From Alphaproteobacteria bacterium (GTDB taxonomy: Bacteria; Pseudomonadota; Alphaproteobacteria; Micropepsales; Micropepsaceae), in assembly GCA_947462105.1 (NCBI GenBank), contig CANHNJ010000018.1, positions 1-50,903 on the forward strand: DNA of 50,903 bases. Reading direction: 5' to 3'. Position numbers and translations under genes: made by a program. Positions 22,424 to 31,632 of this stretch are shown piece after piece; position 1 is the first letter of the stretch; each line of letters begins with the position of its first letter. The notes beneath the pieces are model-generated. The model did no database searches and was not told the origin of the DNA. It saw only the letters and a list, made by a program, of their open reading frames with translations.

Positions 22424-22833
22424 GCGTTCTCACTAGCTAGACAAAGCAAACCCGGCGCGCACCGTGCGCCGGGCGAATTTTACCCAAAATGATCGAGAGC
22501 TACCATCCCAACCCCGGCACTGGTTGGTTCCAGCGCTCGCACCCTCTTAAACCAACGCAAATCGCGCTTAGCAAGAGGGTTCAGAAAATCGTTTGTTGAA
22601 ACCATCGCGAGTCTATCATTCCCATCAAGGGAATGCGACCTGCATCGCGGCGTTTACTTCGCAGTTGCAGCATGGCGCTTGCGCATGCTTGCCGCAGATT
22701 TAAATCCTTTGATTACTTATGAATCTGCCTCTTTGATATTGATGCATTTCCTGAGTTTGTGCGGTCGCAGCGGGTTTTTTAGCGCACCGCAGCTACCGGG
22801 AGTTCCGGGGAATATACTTTTGCCGCACGGATC
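22424..22833 (-). promoter_or_regulatory. tonB upstream region with leader hairpin
   Basis: This gene-free stretch must hold the tonB promoter. A stem CCCGGCGC/GCGCCGGG (22451-22458 with 22466-22473) lies about 28 bases before the ATG. On the minus strand it is followed by TTTGCTTTG, so it could slow or stop transcription. Farther out is an inverted repeat ATTCCC-N5-GGGAAT (22618-22634). I found no clear Fur-box-like palindrome and no certain -35/-10 pair. Confidence 0.3.
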
Positions 22834-22867
22834 AAAAAAATGGGTGCGCAAAGACCATCGCGCACCC
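22834..22867 (-). terminator. Intrinsic terminator of the autotransporter gene
   Basis: On the minus strand an 8-bp stem GGGTGCGC/GCGCACCC (22842-22849 with 22860-22867) is followed by A then seven T residues. It lies 17 bases past the autotransporter stop codon. Confidence 0.85.
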
Positions 22868-22883
22868 ACCCCATTCACAAAAA

Positions 22884-25800
22884 TTATATGCGGCCGAGCA
22901 GCGTGATGGTTCCCACTTGGGTGGCGGAACCATTGTTACCCCGCACCAGGTCGTAGTTGACACCGACATGCCAGCTCTCGGTACCGGCGCCCATGCTGAG
23001 GCCGCCATACAGGTTGCCCGTGTCAGGATCGGGACCCACGAAATTGTAGCTGTTGCCAGCCGTGGTGGTGCCGCCGGTGCTGACGAAGCCCGCACGCAGC
23101 TTCACCGGGCTATTAACCAGGTCGTAGCGATAGCCGAAGCGCATTTCCGGCGACAGGCGCAAGCCGAACAGGTTCATGCCGGTCTTCAGGTCCACGCCCA
23201 GCGCCGTGCGCAGCGAGTTCGCGTAATAGGGCGCAACCTGCAGGTTGAAGCCCGGGCCGGCGCCGGTTTCGGTATAGCCTTCCTCGCGCATCGTCAGGCC
23301 ATCCAGGCTGATATACGGCGTGAACTCCAGGCCACGCGAGCCGAGCACGGCGCCAAGCTTGCCACCCAGTGCGCCCATCAGCACGGCACGCTTGCCCTGG
23401 GCTTCGCGGCCGGAGCTGCCGATGACCAGGTCGCGCTTGCCGAGGAAATCGCCATAGCCAAAGCTGATCGTCGTATCGAGGAACAGGCGCTTGCCCTGCC
23501 ACTGGCTGTAGCCACTGAGCATGTACCACTGCGTATGGGTCTGGGTGTTGCGCGGCAGCGTCTGGTTGACGTCGCCCGAATAGAAAGTGAAGGCGCCGCC
23601 ATACCAGCCGCCGCGCGGGCTTCCGCCATCCACACCCAGCGTGAAGCCGAAGCCGTGATCCTTGTAGTTGGTGAGCGAGCCGTCGGCCGAGACGCGGCCC
23701 TTGTTGTTGATGTTGCCGAAGAACTCCTGGCCCCACAGCGTCAGCTCGCCGGGCACCTTGCCATAGGCCCGAAGCAGGCGCTGGCGCGCTGCCACCGGGC
23801 CAGTGGCCTGGTCTGTGATCATGATCGCCACCTGCCGGGCACCGCCCGACGTGTCGGGGCCGAACTGCGAGAAGGCCTGCTGCGCCTGCTGTTGCGAGGC
23901 GGCGACGTTGATGCCGCTCGAGGAAACCCCGGGCGTCTTGTAGACGGTCAGGCTGGTGGCGATGGCCGAGCCAAGGCTGGGATCGGTGGCCAGCGCCGAG
24001 ACGACGTAGGGGAACTGCGCTAGTGCATCGCCAGACAGGCCCAGGCCAGGATTAGCCGCGGTGCCCGCGCCCGGCACGCGCGGCTTGAGCGACAGCGCCA
24101 GTGTCTGGCTAACGCCCGCCGCCCCCTTGAGTTGCAGCGGCGTTGCCGTGGCCTGGAACAGGAAGGGGAGGTTCTGCGCCAGTTGCAGATTGTTCTGCGT
24201 CAGTGTTGTGGCACTGACATTGATGGTCGGCGCACTGATCAGGACGATTTCCTGCGCCGTGGGATCTGTGACGCTCGCCTGCGTGGTGCCCGACGAGATG
24301 AAGCTGCCGAACTGCAGCGCCACGCTGGAGGTGGAGCTTATCGAAGCCGACTGGGTGGCGCGGATCACCGGCGAAGTGGCGGTGGTGTTCTGCGACACCG
24401 TCAGGCCCAGCGTGCCGCCAGTGATGTCGAAAGTGGAGGCGTTGACCGAGCCGGTCGCATTGGTGTTGGCCACGAACAGGGTGCCGTTGTTCTCGACCGT
24501 GACCGCAACGGCGCCCGTGCTGGACCGGATCACGCTGTTGACATAGCCGAAGGCGCCGATGCGCAGCGTGTGGCCGCTGCCGGCGCCAAAATCGATCAGG
24601 CTTGCGGTGGTGGCCGGGGCGAAGCCGGCCGTCTCGGCGCCAATGGTGCCGGCCACGACGGCATAGTTGTTGGGCGTGTTGAGACCGCCCAGTTCAGCCG
24701 TGTTGGTTTCGAGATTACCGGTGCCGCCGCCGCCGGTGTTGCCGACGTTCAGCTTGTAGTTGTTGCCGCCCGAGCCGAACAGGATGTCGCCGGCGATCTT
24801 GCCGCTGTTGTTGATGGTGATGCCGCTGGCGGTGGAAGCCAGCAGGTCGATCGCCCGCACCGTGGTGACGACCACGGCGTCCACCGCCGGCGTCGTCGCC
24901 GTGACGGCGGCCTTGATGGTGCCCGCGTTATTGATCTTGGTGAGCGTGCCCGACGTGTCGATGATCGCCTCGGCGACCATGCTGAAGGGCGAGCTTGTGT
25001 TGCCAACTGCCAGGGTCGGCGAGGTCGTGCTGGTATCAACGGTGGCCAGGATCGAAGCGCCCCTGCCGACAGATATCACCGGCAGCTTGGCGCCTTGCGC
25101 GATGACGATGGCGGTGGCGGAGCCGCCGCTGGTGCCGGTGACATTGGCGTTGATCAAGCCCGGCGTGGTGGTGCCGATGCCAGTGGTTTCGGCCCGCACA
25201 TCCAGGCGCGGAATGGCGGCATAGGGGCCGACCGTGATCGTCGTGGCGTTGACCAGGGTGGTCGCCTGGGTGGTGATGTTGGTGTTGGCCAGCGCGCTGA
25301 TGGTGCCGGTGTTGAGGATGCCGCCCGAATTGCAGGTGGCGAAGTCGCCTTTTCCCAGGCAGGTATAGACCGAGCTAGACGCGCCCTGGATGAAGACGGT
25401 GCTGGTGCTGAGCTGCGCGTCGGTCGGCTGGGAAATGATGGTGCCACGGTTGAGGATGGAATAACCGGGGTCGATGGGATCGATCTCGGCTGAAATCACG
25501 CCGAGATTGATGGGGCCGCGCAGGCCCGTAGCGGTGGCCGCCAGGCTGGGATCGATGCGCAGCGTCGAATTGCCATTCACGCCATTGCCGCTGAGCACGG
25601 CGGCGGCAAAGCCGCCGGCCGCAGTGGCGGGACCGGCATTGTAGAAGCCGCCCGCGATGCCGTTGCCGATCGACAGCACCGAGCCACCTTCAAGGATAGC
25701 CTCCTTGCTGCTGGTATCGATGAAGACCTGGCCCACCGAGACGATGCGGCCGGCATTGATCAGCGTGCCCAGGCCCTTGCCGTTGCCGGTGGGGCAGGTG

Positions 25801-26543
25801 TAGCCGGCCACGAGTTGGGCGGCGGAGTTGCTGGCGCAGGCGCCGATCTTGCCCAGGACCACGATGCCGCGCGCGCCCGAACCGGAATTGCTGGCCGCCG
25901 TCGAGGGGTCGAAATAGATATTGCCGTTGGTCTCGCCGTCGAACAGGAACAGCGAAGCGCCACTGCTGGTCGTCGTCGTCGTGGTGGTCTTGGCGGTAGG
26001 CGCGCCCGTGATGGCGCCTCCGAAGGTGATGTCGCCATCGACCTGGCTTTCATACATCAGGCGGAAGGCGCTGGAACTGACGTCTTCGACGATGATGGTC
26101 GCACCGGCGCCGTTCTGCGCCACGCCAGTAGCATTGTTGACTGAAATATTGCCGAAGAAGGTGCCGCCGCCAACGACCAGCACGCCCACCTTGTTGGTGC
26201 CTTCGCCGGCAACCGTGATGGTGTTGGTGCTGATCAGGCCGCCCGACTGGGCAAGCACGTCATGGTTGGTGAGATCGATCTGGATGCCGATCGAACCGGT
26301 ATTGTTGAGGTTCGAGATCAGGCCGTTGTTGGTGATGAAGTTTTTGCTGTCCAGGGTCAGGGCCGCGCCGGTGTTGCGCACCGCGATCGTGCCGGCGGCT
26401 TCGATGGTGATGTTGCCTGACGCCGTGGTGGTCAGCGCGGTGGTGGTGGCGGTGCTGACGGTGACATCGGCCAGGGCCGCCATGGGCAGCGCGCCCAAAA
26501 GGGCGGCCGCAGCGGCGGAAAGCATCAAACGGTGCTTGATCAA
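22884..26543 (-). CDS. Autotransporter (type Va secretion) with beta-barrel domain
   Basis: The protein has 1219 residues, starting at TTG 26543 with AGAGG eight bases ahead. The signal peptide is MIKHRLMLSAAAAALLGALPMAALA. The passenger (about 26-930) is rich in Thr, Ala, Gly and Asn, with repeated NNGTI/NTGTIS-like turns expected of a right-handed beta-helix, and has few charged residues. The autotransporter barrel covers about 940-1219 (GWYGGAFTFYSGDVNQTLPR, EMRFGYRYDLVNSPVKLRAG). The last residue is Ile (TLLGRI), not the usual Phe or Tyr. A CLGKGDFATC pair could form a disulfide in the passenger. Likely an adhesin or surface-layer-like protein; no enzymatic domain is seen. Confidence 0.8.
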   Translation of the reverse strand: MIKHRLMLSAAAAALLGALPMAALADVTVSTATTTALTTTASGNITIEAAGTIAVRNTGAALTLDSKNFITNNGLISNLNNTGSIGIQIDLTNHDVLAQSGGLISTNTITVAGEGTNKVGVLVVGGGTFFGNISVNNATGVAQNGAGATIIVEDVSSSAFRLMYESQVDGDITFGGAITGAPTAKTTTTTTTSSGASLFLFDGETNGNIYFDPSTAASNSGSGARGIVVLGKIGACASNSAAQLVAGYTCPTGNGKGLGTLINAGRIVSVGQVFIDTSSKEAILEGGSVLSIGNGIAGGFYNAGPATAAGGFAAAVLSGNGVNGNSTLRIDPSLAATATGLRGPINLGVISAEIDPIDPGYSILNRGTIISQPTDAQLSTSTVFIQGASSSVYTCLGKGDFATCNSGGILNTGTISALANTNITTQATTLVNATTITVGPYAAIPRLDVRAETTGIGTTTPGLINANVTGTSGGSATAIVIAQGAKLPVISVGRGASILATVDTSTTSPTLAVGNTSSPFSMVAEAIIDTSGTLTKINNAGTIKAAVTATTPAVDAVVVTTVRAIDLLASTASGITINNSGKIAGDILFGSGGNNYKLNVGNTGGGGTGNLETNTAELGGLNTPNNYAVVAGTIGAETAGFAPATTASLIDFGAGSGHTLRIGAFGYVNSVIRSSTGAVAVTVENNGTLFVANTNATGSVNASTFDITGGTLGLTVSQNTTATSPVIRATQSASISSTSSVALQFGSFISSGTTQASVTDPTAQEIVLISAPTINVSATTLTQNNLQLAQNLPFLFQATATPLQLKGAAGVSQTLALSLKPRVPGAGTAANPGLGLSGDALAQFPYVVSALATDPSLGSAIATSLTVYKTPGVSSSGINVAASQQQAQQAFSQFGPDTSGGARQVAIMITDQATGPVAARQRLLRAYGKVPGELTLWGQEFFGNINNKGRVSADGSLTNYKDHGFGFTLGVDGGSPRGGWYGGAFTFYSGDVNQTLPRNTQTHTQWYMLSGYSQWQGKRLFLDTTISFGYGDFLGKRDLVIGSSGREAQGKRAVLMGALGGKLGAVLGSRGLEFTPYISLDGLTMREEGYTETGAGPGFNLQVAPYYANSLRTALGVDLKTGMNLFGLRLSPEMRFGYRYDLVNSPVKLRAGFVSTGGTTTAGNSYNFVGPDPDTGNLYGGLSMGAGTESWHVGVNYDLVRGNNGSATQVGTITLLGRI

Positions 26544-26821
26544 AAGTCCAACCTCTTTGTTCGCCAGCGAGCGACCTTAAATCCTCGGCATCCGGCCTTT
26601 TGCATCACCGCCGCAGGGCGGGGGGCCGTCTCCGGCAGGGCCCCTGGCCGCCCGGGCACCGCCCGGCTGGTCGCTAAACCGTTTCCTATACTCAAGAAAA
26701 GCCCCCGCCGGTCCCCCTGGGTACCCCGGTCCGGGCTTTGCCCGCCTTTGTACCCGGCTGGGAGGCCGGTTCAACAGCAATTTTTGACGTTTTAATCTGG
26801 CGTTAGGCCCAAAGCACCAGA
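26544..26821. other. GC-rich divergent intergenic region
   Basis: These 278 bases separate the autotransporter and the pentapeptide-repeat gene and must carry both promoters. They contain several short GC-rich inverted stretches and a TATACT at about 26687. I could not assign a convincing promoter to either gene. Confidence 0.3.
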
Positions 26822-28135
26822 ATGGCAGGTGAAAAAGGCTTAACGGGGCGCATAAAACCAATGACCCCGGCCCGCCATACCGGGTTCGCGAAACTCACCC
26901 AGAAGGATGTGAGCATCGCGGCCGCGCGCCACGAGATGCTCTCTTCCGGCCGCGTCGGCGGGGCCCGCGCCGTGTTCATCTTCTGCGACCTGTCCGGGCT
27001 CGACCTGTCGGGCCGCAACCTGGCCGATGCCGATTTCACCGGCGCGATCCTGGAGGAAACCAACCTTTCGGGCGCCAAGCTCGATTCGGCCAGCTTTTTC
27101 GGGGCCGACATGCGCCGTTCCAACCTCGCCAGCGCCTCGATGCGCCGGGTGGACATGCGCGGCGCCTCCCTGCGCGGCGCCAACCTGATCGGCGCCGACC
27201 TCTACGAGGCCGACCTGCGTGAAGGCACCATCGCCGAGAAGGACCGCTACGGTAACCTCAAGGTGCTGCAGCACGATCTGGGGCCGTCGGAGATGCCCGC
27301 CGCCATGCTCAATTCCGCCAACCTCGAGCGCGCCAAGATGACCGGCGTCATGGCGATCCAGGCCGATTTCACCGACGCCATCATGAAAGGCTGCCGCCTC
27401 ACCCGCGCCAACCTGCGCCAGGCCAACCTGAAGGGCGCCAACCTGGAGAATGCCGACCTGTCAGGTTGCAACCTGTCGGGCGCGGACCTGGCCGGCGCCA
27501 TCCTGATCGGCGCCAAGCTCGACATGGCCAACACCCATGGTGCGGATCTTTCCAAGACATTGCGCGAGGTCACCAAGGTGGACCCCGTCATGGTCGCCAA
27601 TATGCAGTGTCTGCTGGAAAGCCATGCGCGCTGGGCCGAAACCGAGGGCCGCGAAGGCCAGCCTGCCGACCTCACCAACATGGATTTGCGCTCAGCACAG
27701 AAGCTGGCGCATCGCATGCTCACCGCCCTGATCGCCCCAGGGGCGCAGCTTTACGGCGTCGACCTCCAGGGCGCCTCACTCCAGGGCAGCAACCTGTCAG
27801 GCGCGGACCTGCGCTCGGCCTGCCTGCGCGGCGCCGACCTGCGCGGCGTCAACCTGTCGGGCGCCAAGCTCAACCATGCCGACCTGCGCGACACCAAGCT
27901 GGGGCCGCTGATGATCTCGGCGGGCCGCCTGCTGCCCGCGCGCCTGGACAATGCCGAAGCGCGTTATGCCGATTGCCGCGGCGGCGACTTCAAGCGCGTC
28001 CGCCTGTCGGGCGCGGATTTCTCCTATGCCAACCTGACCGATGCCGACCTGTCGGGCTGTGAGATGGATGGCTGCGATACGTCAGGGGCAAAATTGCCGA
28101 TGCGGTTCGCGGAAGCTTTGGCGGCGAGCGCTTAA
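26822..28135 (+). CDS. Pentapeptide-repeat protein
   Basis: The protein has 437 residues and two blocks of pentapeptide repeats A(D/N)LxG. The first runs from about 55 to 240 (LSGRNLADADFTGAILEETN, ..., LRQANLKGANLENADLSGCN) and the second from about 305 to 430 (GVDLQGASLQGSNLSGADLR). Each block should form a square beta-helix. A helical insert with VTKVDPVMVANMQCLLESHA lies between them. Some such proteins mimic DNA and shield gyrase (Qnr/MfpA), but they are shorter and the two-block form here has no assigned role. No signal peptide, so cytoplasmic. The start may be ATG 26822 or ATG 26861. Confidence 0.85.
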   Translation: MAGEKGLTGRIKPMTPARHTGFAKLTQKDVSIAAARHEMLSSGRVGGARAVFIFCDLSGLDLSGRNLADADFTGAILEETNLSGAKLDSASFFGADMRRSNLASASMRRVDMRGASLRGANLIGADLYEADLREGTIAEKDRYGNLKVLQHDLGPSEMPAAMLNSANLERAKMTGVMAIQADFTDAIMKGCRLTRANLRQANLKGANLENADLSGCNLSGADLAGAILIGAKLDMANTHGADLSKTLREVTKVDPVMVANMQCLLESHARWAETEGREGQPADLTNMDLRSAQKLAHRMLTALIAPGAQLYGVDLQGASLQGSNLSGADLRSACLRGADLRGVNLSGAKLNHADLRDTKLGPLMISAGRLLPARLDNAEARYADCRGGDFKRVRLSGADFSYANLTDADLSGCEMDGCDTSGAKLPMRFAEALAASA

Positions 28136-28196
28136 GCAAGCTTGGCTCTAGCCGCGCAGCAATGCCACGCGGCGACCCGAGTTGAGGGGATGGAGT

Positions 28197-29093
28197 TCAA
28201 TCAACTAAAACCGCAGTTCTGCTGCGGATAAATTGCCCCAGGCGCGCGAGCGAAACTTTCGCTTCGTTCAGCTTCGGATCGGCCTGGAAGAGATGGCCCA
28301 TGCCGTCATAGATCTCCACGCTCACCGACACGCCCGCTTCCGCCGCGCGGTCGCCCAGCTTGGAAGCGTCATCGCGCAAGATCTCCGTCGCGCCCGCATG
28401 CACCATCACCGGCGCGAAATCCTTCAGCCCCGCAAAGGCAGGTGAGGCATAGGGATCGCAGGGGTTGGCCTTCTTCAAATAATGGCGGGCGCACATGAAA
28501 AGCTGCTCCCAGGACAGCAGCGGATCACTGCCGCGATTGCCCAGCACCGCCATGCCGGACAGCGCCAAGTCGGCCCAGGGTGACAGCGCCGCCACGCCCG
28601 CCGGGCGTTCCAGCCCGGCATTGCGCGCCGCCAGCGCCACGGCGAAGGCCAGGCCGCCGCCCGCCTCGTCACCCGCCAGCAGGATCGAGCCGGGCGCGAT
28701 GCCCTTGGCGATAAGGCCGCGATAGGCGTCGAGCCCATCACGCACTGGCGCGGGAAACGGGTTTTCCGGCGACAGGCGATAACGCGGCACGAAGGCGGAG
28801 ACACCACTGGCTTCCACCAGCTTCGCCACCAGGCCGCGATGACTTTCAGGCGAGCCGGCGACGAAGCCGCCGCCATGAAAATAGAGCAGGACACGGCCAT
28901 CTTCCGACGCCTTGTGCCATTCGCCCGCCACCGGCCCCAGGCTGCCGGGCACCACCGCAAAGCTGGCAAGCGCACCGAAGCGGGCGAACATGGCGTCATA
29001 GCGGGCCCGCACCGATTCCAGGCCGGTGGCCTTGGTCGAAGGCTGTGGCTGCCAGAACGCCAAGCGGTCTCTCGCGTGAAGCGTGAACCGCAA
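28197..29093 (-). CDS. HSL-type alpha/beta hydrolase lacking the nucleophile serine
   Basis: The protein has about 298 residues if TTG 29093 is used; ATG 28991 would remove a helix typical of the family, and longer frames cross a terminator. The oxyanion-hole motif YFHGGGF is present, as are the acid (GATEILRDDA) and the His (DGMGHLF). The nucleophile elbow, normally GDSAGG, reads GDEAGGG, with Glu encoded by GAG at 28665-28667 (about residue 143). So the fold of hormone-sensitive-lipase/acetyl-esterase relatives is intact but ordinary esterase chemistry should not work. It could be a non-catalytic binder or use different chemistry. It lies between a terminator and the pentapeptide gene. Confidence 0.75.
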   Translation of the reverse strand: MRFTLHARDRLAFWQPQPSTKATGLESVRARYDAMFARFGALASFAVVPGSLGPVAGEWHKASEDGRVLLYFHGGGFVAGSPESHRGLVAKLVEASGVSAFVPRYRLSPENPFPAPVRDGLDAYRGLIAKGIAPGSILLAGDEAGGGLAFAVALAARNAGLERPAGVAALSPWADLALSGMAVLGNRGSDPLLSWEQLFMCARHYLKKANPCDPYASPAFAGLKDFAPVMVHAGATEILRDDASKLGDRAAEAGVSVSVEIYDGMGHLFQADPKLNEAKVSLARLGQFIRSRTAVLVD

Positions 29094-29117
29094 CCTTAAT
29101 GCGGCGGCCCCAAAAGA

Positions 29118-29152
29118 CAAAGGCAGGGGAGCCGGAGAGCTTCCTGCCTTTG
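29118..29152 (-). terminator. Terminator downstream of hsp20
   Basis: A 10-bp stem CAAAGGCAGG/CCTGCCTTTG (29118-29127 with 29143-29152) is followed on the minus strand by TCTTTT and on the plus strand by TTTCTTT. It lies after hsp20 and repeat copy 2 and separates them from the hydrolase gene. Confidence 0.65.
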
Positions 29153-29164
29153 TTTCTTTAGTTA

Positions 29165-29290
29165 ACCCCCATCCGTCGCAACTCGGGTTTGCCTGCGGCA
29201 AACACCTCGGTGCGACACCTTCCCCCTTCCCGGTGCTTCGCACCGAAGGGGGAAGGAAGCTGGCGGATGTTTTGGGTCGCGGCGCGGCTG
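29165..29290 (+). repeat. Three-hairpin dispersed palindromic repeat, copy 2
   Basis: Outer arms GTCGCAAC (29175-29182) and GGTGCGAC (29209-29216) enclose GTTTGCC/GGCAAAC. The second hairpin spans 29218-29256 with a GGTGC/GCACC tip. A third, GCGGCGC/GCGCCGC, lies close to 29278-29302. Same orientation as copies 1 and 3. It abuts the 3' end of hsp20. Confidence 0.8.
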
Positions 29291-29307
29291 CGCTGCGCCG
29301 CTCGCAA

Positions 29308-29751
29308 TCAAGCCGCTTTCTGGCCCTCGATGGTCTTGAGCTCCGGCGCATTGATGGCGATGCGGCGGGGCCGCTTCTCTTCCGGCACGATGCGCTCCAG
29401 GTCGACATGGAGCAGGCCGTTCTCGAGGCGGGCACCCTTCACCACCACATGCTGGGCAAGCTGGAACTGGCGCTCAAAGGCGCGGCCGGCGATGCCCTGG
29501 TGGAGATAGGCGGGCTTTTCGGCCTCCGCCTCGCGCTTGCCGGTGACGGTGAGGACATTGTCCTTCACTTCGACGCCGAGATCCTTCTCGGCAAAGCCGG
29601 CCACGGCGATGGTGATGCGATAATGGTCCTCGTCGCTGCGCTCGATGTTGTAGGGCGGATACCCCGGCGCGCCCTCGGCGGTCTCGAGCAAGTTCAACAG
29701 GCGGTCAAAGCCGACGGTGCTGCGGAAGAAGGGGGAATAATCGGTACGCAT
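29308..29751 (-). CDS. Small heat-shock protein, Hsp20/IbpA type
   Basis: The protein has 147 residues. The alpha-crystallin domain runs from about 36 to 125 (ERSDEDHYRITIAVAGFAEK, NVLTVTGKREAE, and ENGLLHVDLERIVPEEKRPR), followed by the C-terminal IAI anchor motif (RRIAINAPE). It begins MRTDYSPFFRSTVGFDRLLN, as in IbpA and rhizobial Hsp proteins. It is an ATP-independent holdase for unfolding proteins. In the 126 bases upstream, TTGAAG spaced 16-17 bases from TATGTC could be a heat-shock promoter, but the match is loose. The 3' end lies against repeat copy 2. Confidence 0.9.
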   Translation of the reverse strand: MRTDYSPFFRSTVGFDRLLNLLETAEGAPGYPPYNIERSDEDHYRITIAVAGFAEKDLGVEVKDNVLTVTGKREAEAEKPAYLHQGIAGRAFERQFQLAQHVVVKGARLENGLLHVDLERIVPEEKRPRRIAINAPELKTIEGQKAA

Positions 29752-29877
29752 GGTTCAACCTCATGAAGCGTTGTTTCAAAACTGGCGCCATCATGGCCGC
29801 CAGCACGATCGACATAGTTGCTGACCACCTGCCTTCAACCCCTTGAAAAACGTCCCAACCGCCCTAAAACCGGTCTT

Positions 29878-30822
29878 ATGCAGGCGGCCAGCGCGATTTT
29901 TGAACCTCTCTTTTTCAAGGCCGCCCCGGGCGTGGATGCACCGGATCAAAAAACCCTTGTGCGCTTGCGGGCGGCACGATTTGCCGCCGATCCTGCCGCG
30001 CCATCGCGTGGCGTCTGCGTGCTGCTGGGCGGCCAGACCGAATTCATCGAGAAATATTTCGAAGTGATCGACGAGCTGCGCGGGCGCGGCTTCATGGTGG
30101 CAACCTTCGACTGGCGCGGCCAGGGCGGTTCCGACCGCCTGCTGCCGGACGACAGCCGCAAGAGTTATGTCAACGACTTCGCCGATTTTGACGAGGACCT
30201 CAGCGTCTTTCTCCGGGAAATCGTGATGCCGATGGGCGATGCCAGGCCTGTCGCCCTCGCCCATTCGATGGGTGGACACAATCTGCTGCGGCACCTGGCG
30301 AAGTATCCGGATTCCTTTGCCCGGGCGGTGCTGACCGCCCCGATGGTGGCGGTGTCCTTTCGCGGCTATGCCGCCTGGATGGTGGCGCTGATCACGGCGG
30401 CACAAACCCGGCTGGGCCGGGGCGCGGGCTGGGTCTGGGGCATGGAAGCGCGCGATCCGCATGCCATGACCTTCGCCCGCCAGATGGTGACGTCCGACGA
30501 GACCCGCTACGCCCGCGTCCAGGCAATCCTGCGCGCGCAGCCCGCGCTGCGGCTGGCCGGGGCGACCTGGAGCTGGCTGTCGGCGGCGATGCGCTCCATG
30601 GCCTGGCTGCAGACCCAGGCCCCGCGCATCACCACCAGGCTGCTGCTGATCGGAGCGGGCCAGGATCGCATCGTGGTGACGGCGCAGACCAGGTCCTTTG
30701 CGGCGCGCCTGCCCAACGCGCGCTATATCGAGATCGCAGGCGCAGGCCATGAAATGCTGCTGGAGCGTGACGCGATCCGCGCCCAATGGTGGCGCGCCTT
30801 TGATGCATTCCTCGAGACCTAG
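29878..30822 (+). CDS. Alpha/beta hydrolase, lysophospholipase (PldB-like)
   Basis: The protein has 314 residues from ATG 29878. Key sites: ATFDWRGQGGSDRLL (strand 4 region), the nucleophile elbow AHSMGGH with Ser at about 148, an acid in IGAGQDRIV and His in GAGHEML. The cap region with WVWGMEARDPHAMTFARQ is that of the PldB/monoacylglycerol-lipase group. It likely cleaves lysophospholipids or monoacylglycerols at the membrane. It is divergent from hsp20 with 126 bases between. Confidence 0.8.
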   Translation: MQAASAIFEPLFFKAAPGVDAPDQKTLVRLRAARFAADPAAPSRGVCVLLGGQTEFIEKYFEVIDELRGRGFMVATFDWRGQGGSDRLLPDDSRKSYVNDFADFDEDLSVFLREIVMPMGDARPVALAHSMGGHNLLRHLAKYPDSFARAVLTAPMVAVSFRGYAAWMVALITAAQTRLGRGAGWVWGMEARDPHAMTFARQMVTSDETRYARVQAILRAQPALRLAGATWSWLSAAMRSMAWLQTQAPRITTRLLLIGAGQDRIVVTAQTRSFAARLPNARYIEIAGAGHEMLLERDAIRAQWWRAFDAFLET

Positions 30823-30829
30823 TTTTTAA

Positions 30830-30874
30830 TGGTCGCGCGGCCTGACGCGAACCGCTTCGCACTTCGCGGGGCCG
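30830..30874 (+). repeat. Dispersed palindromic repeat family 2, copy A
   Basis: It starts 8 bases after the lysophospholipase stop. The 22-base and 13-base arms match 15220-15262 in the opposite orientation exactly, and the middle 10 bases differ. Both copies sit at the 3' end of a rightward gene. Confidence 0.7.
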
Positions 30875-30892
30875 TCGCTCCTTAAAACACCA

Positions 30893-30924
30893 TGTCCCGA
30901 CGATCCTTTCGGATCGCCGGGACA
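30893..30924 (-). terminator. Hairpin terminator between convergent genes
   Basis: TGTCCCGACGATCC (30893-30906) pairs with GGATCGCCGGGACA (30911-30924) around TTTC, with one mismatch. On the minus strand a TGTTTTAAGG follows. It can end the Pro/Ala-rich membrane-protein gene and probably also the rightward lysophospholipase gene. Confidence 0.65.
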
Positions 30925-30957
30925 CGACAGCCTTACGAACGGTCACAAGCCCGTAAA

Positions 30958-31632
30958 TTACTGGGCCGGCTCGGCAGCCGGGGCATTGTCAGCCGGGGCG
31001 GCAGGCATCACCGGTACAGCATCCACCGGAGCAGCGGACTGCTCATTCAGCGGCGGATTGCCGGCCACCGCAGCGGCGGGCGGCGTGGGACTGACCGGCT
31101 CGGGGACAGCCGAAGCCTGACTTTCCAGTGGCGTCACCGCCGTGGGAGCCGGAGCCGGATCAACCGTCGGCGCGATCACCGGGGCCTGGGCCGCACGCAG
31201 AACCGGCGCAGGGGTTGCGCTACGCGGCGCGGCAGCCTCGCGCGCCGCCGCCGGAGCCGGCGTCATGGCCGGCACGGGCGCGGCAGGGGCCACGGCCTCG
31301 GGTGCCGCGGCAGGTGCCGGCGGTGTCATGGCGGCGTTCTTGACCGGCACGACCGGCTGCGTTTGTGCCACCACATCCTTGGCGGGCATCATCGAGTAGG
31401 TGTAGGCGCCGGCGGCCCCGAGCATCAGTGCGACCGCGAGCGCGCCAATGACCTTGCCCTTGCCGCCCTGCGGCTCAAGCTCATCCGCGTTGCGGTGAAA
31501 GCCACCCAGGCCTTCGCCGGCGGATTCATCCAGCGCGTAATTGTCCTTGATGATCACATCGTCGCTGTCGACGAACACAGTCTCGCTGCGAATCGCGCTG
31601 GACGTTTCAAAGCTGTTGTCGCGCATGCCCAT
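30958..31632 (-). CDS. Single-pass membrane protein with Pro/Ala-rich periplasmic tail
   Basis: The protein has 224 residues. I choose ATG 31632 because AGGAG lies six bases ahead; an in-frame ATG 21 bases upstream lacks this. A charged cytoplasmic part (1-60, with FVDSDDVIIKDNYALDESAG) precedes one membrane helix, VIGALAVALMLGAAGAYTYS (about 61-80). About 140 residues of Pro, Ala and Val follow with almost no structure. I do not recognise it. The layout resembles envelope-spanning or sporulation-related-repeat proteins without the terminal domain. Confidence 0.65.
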   Translation of the reverse strand: MGMRDNSFETSSAIRSETVFVDSDDVIIKDNYALDESAGEGLGGFHRNADELEPQGGKGKVIGALAVALMLGAAGAYTYSMMPAKDVVAQTQPVVPVKNAAMTPPAPAAAPEAVAPAAPVPAMTPAPAAAREAAAPRSATPAPVLRAAQAPVIAPTVDPAPAPTAVTPLESQASAVPEPVSPTPPAAAVAGNPPLNEQSAAPVDAVPVMPAAPADNAPAAEPAQ

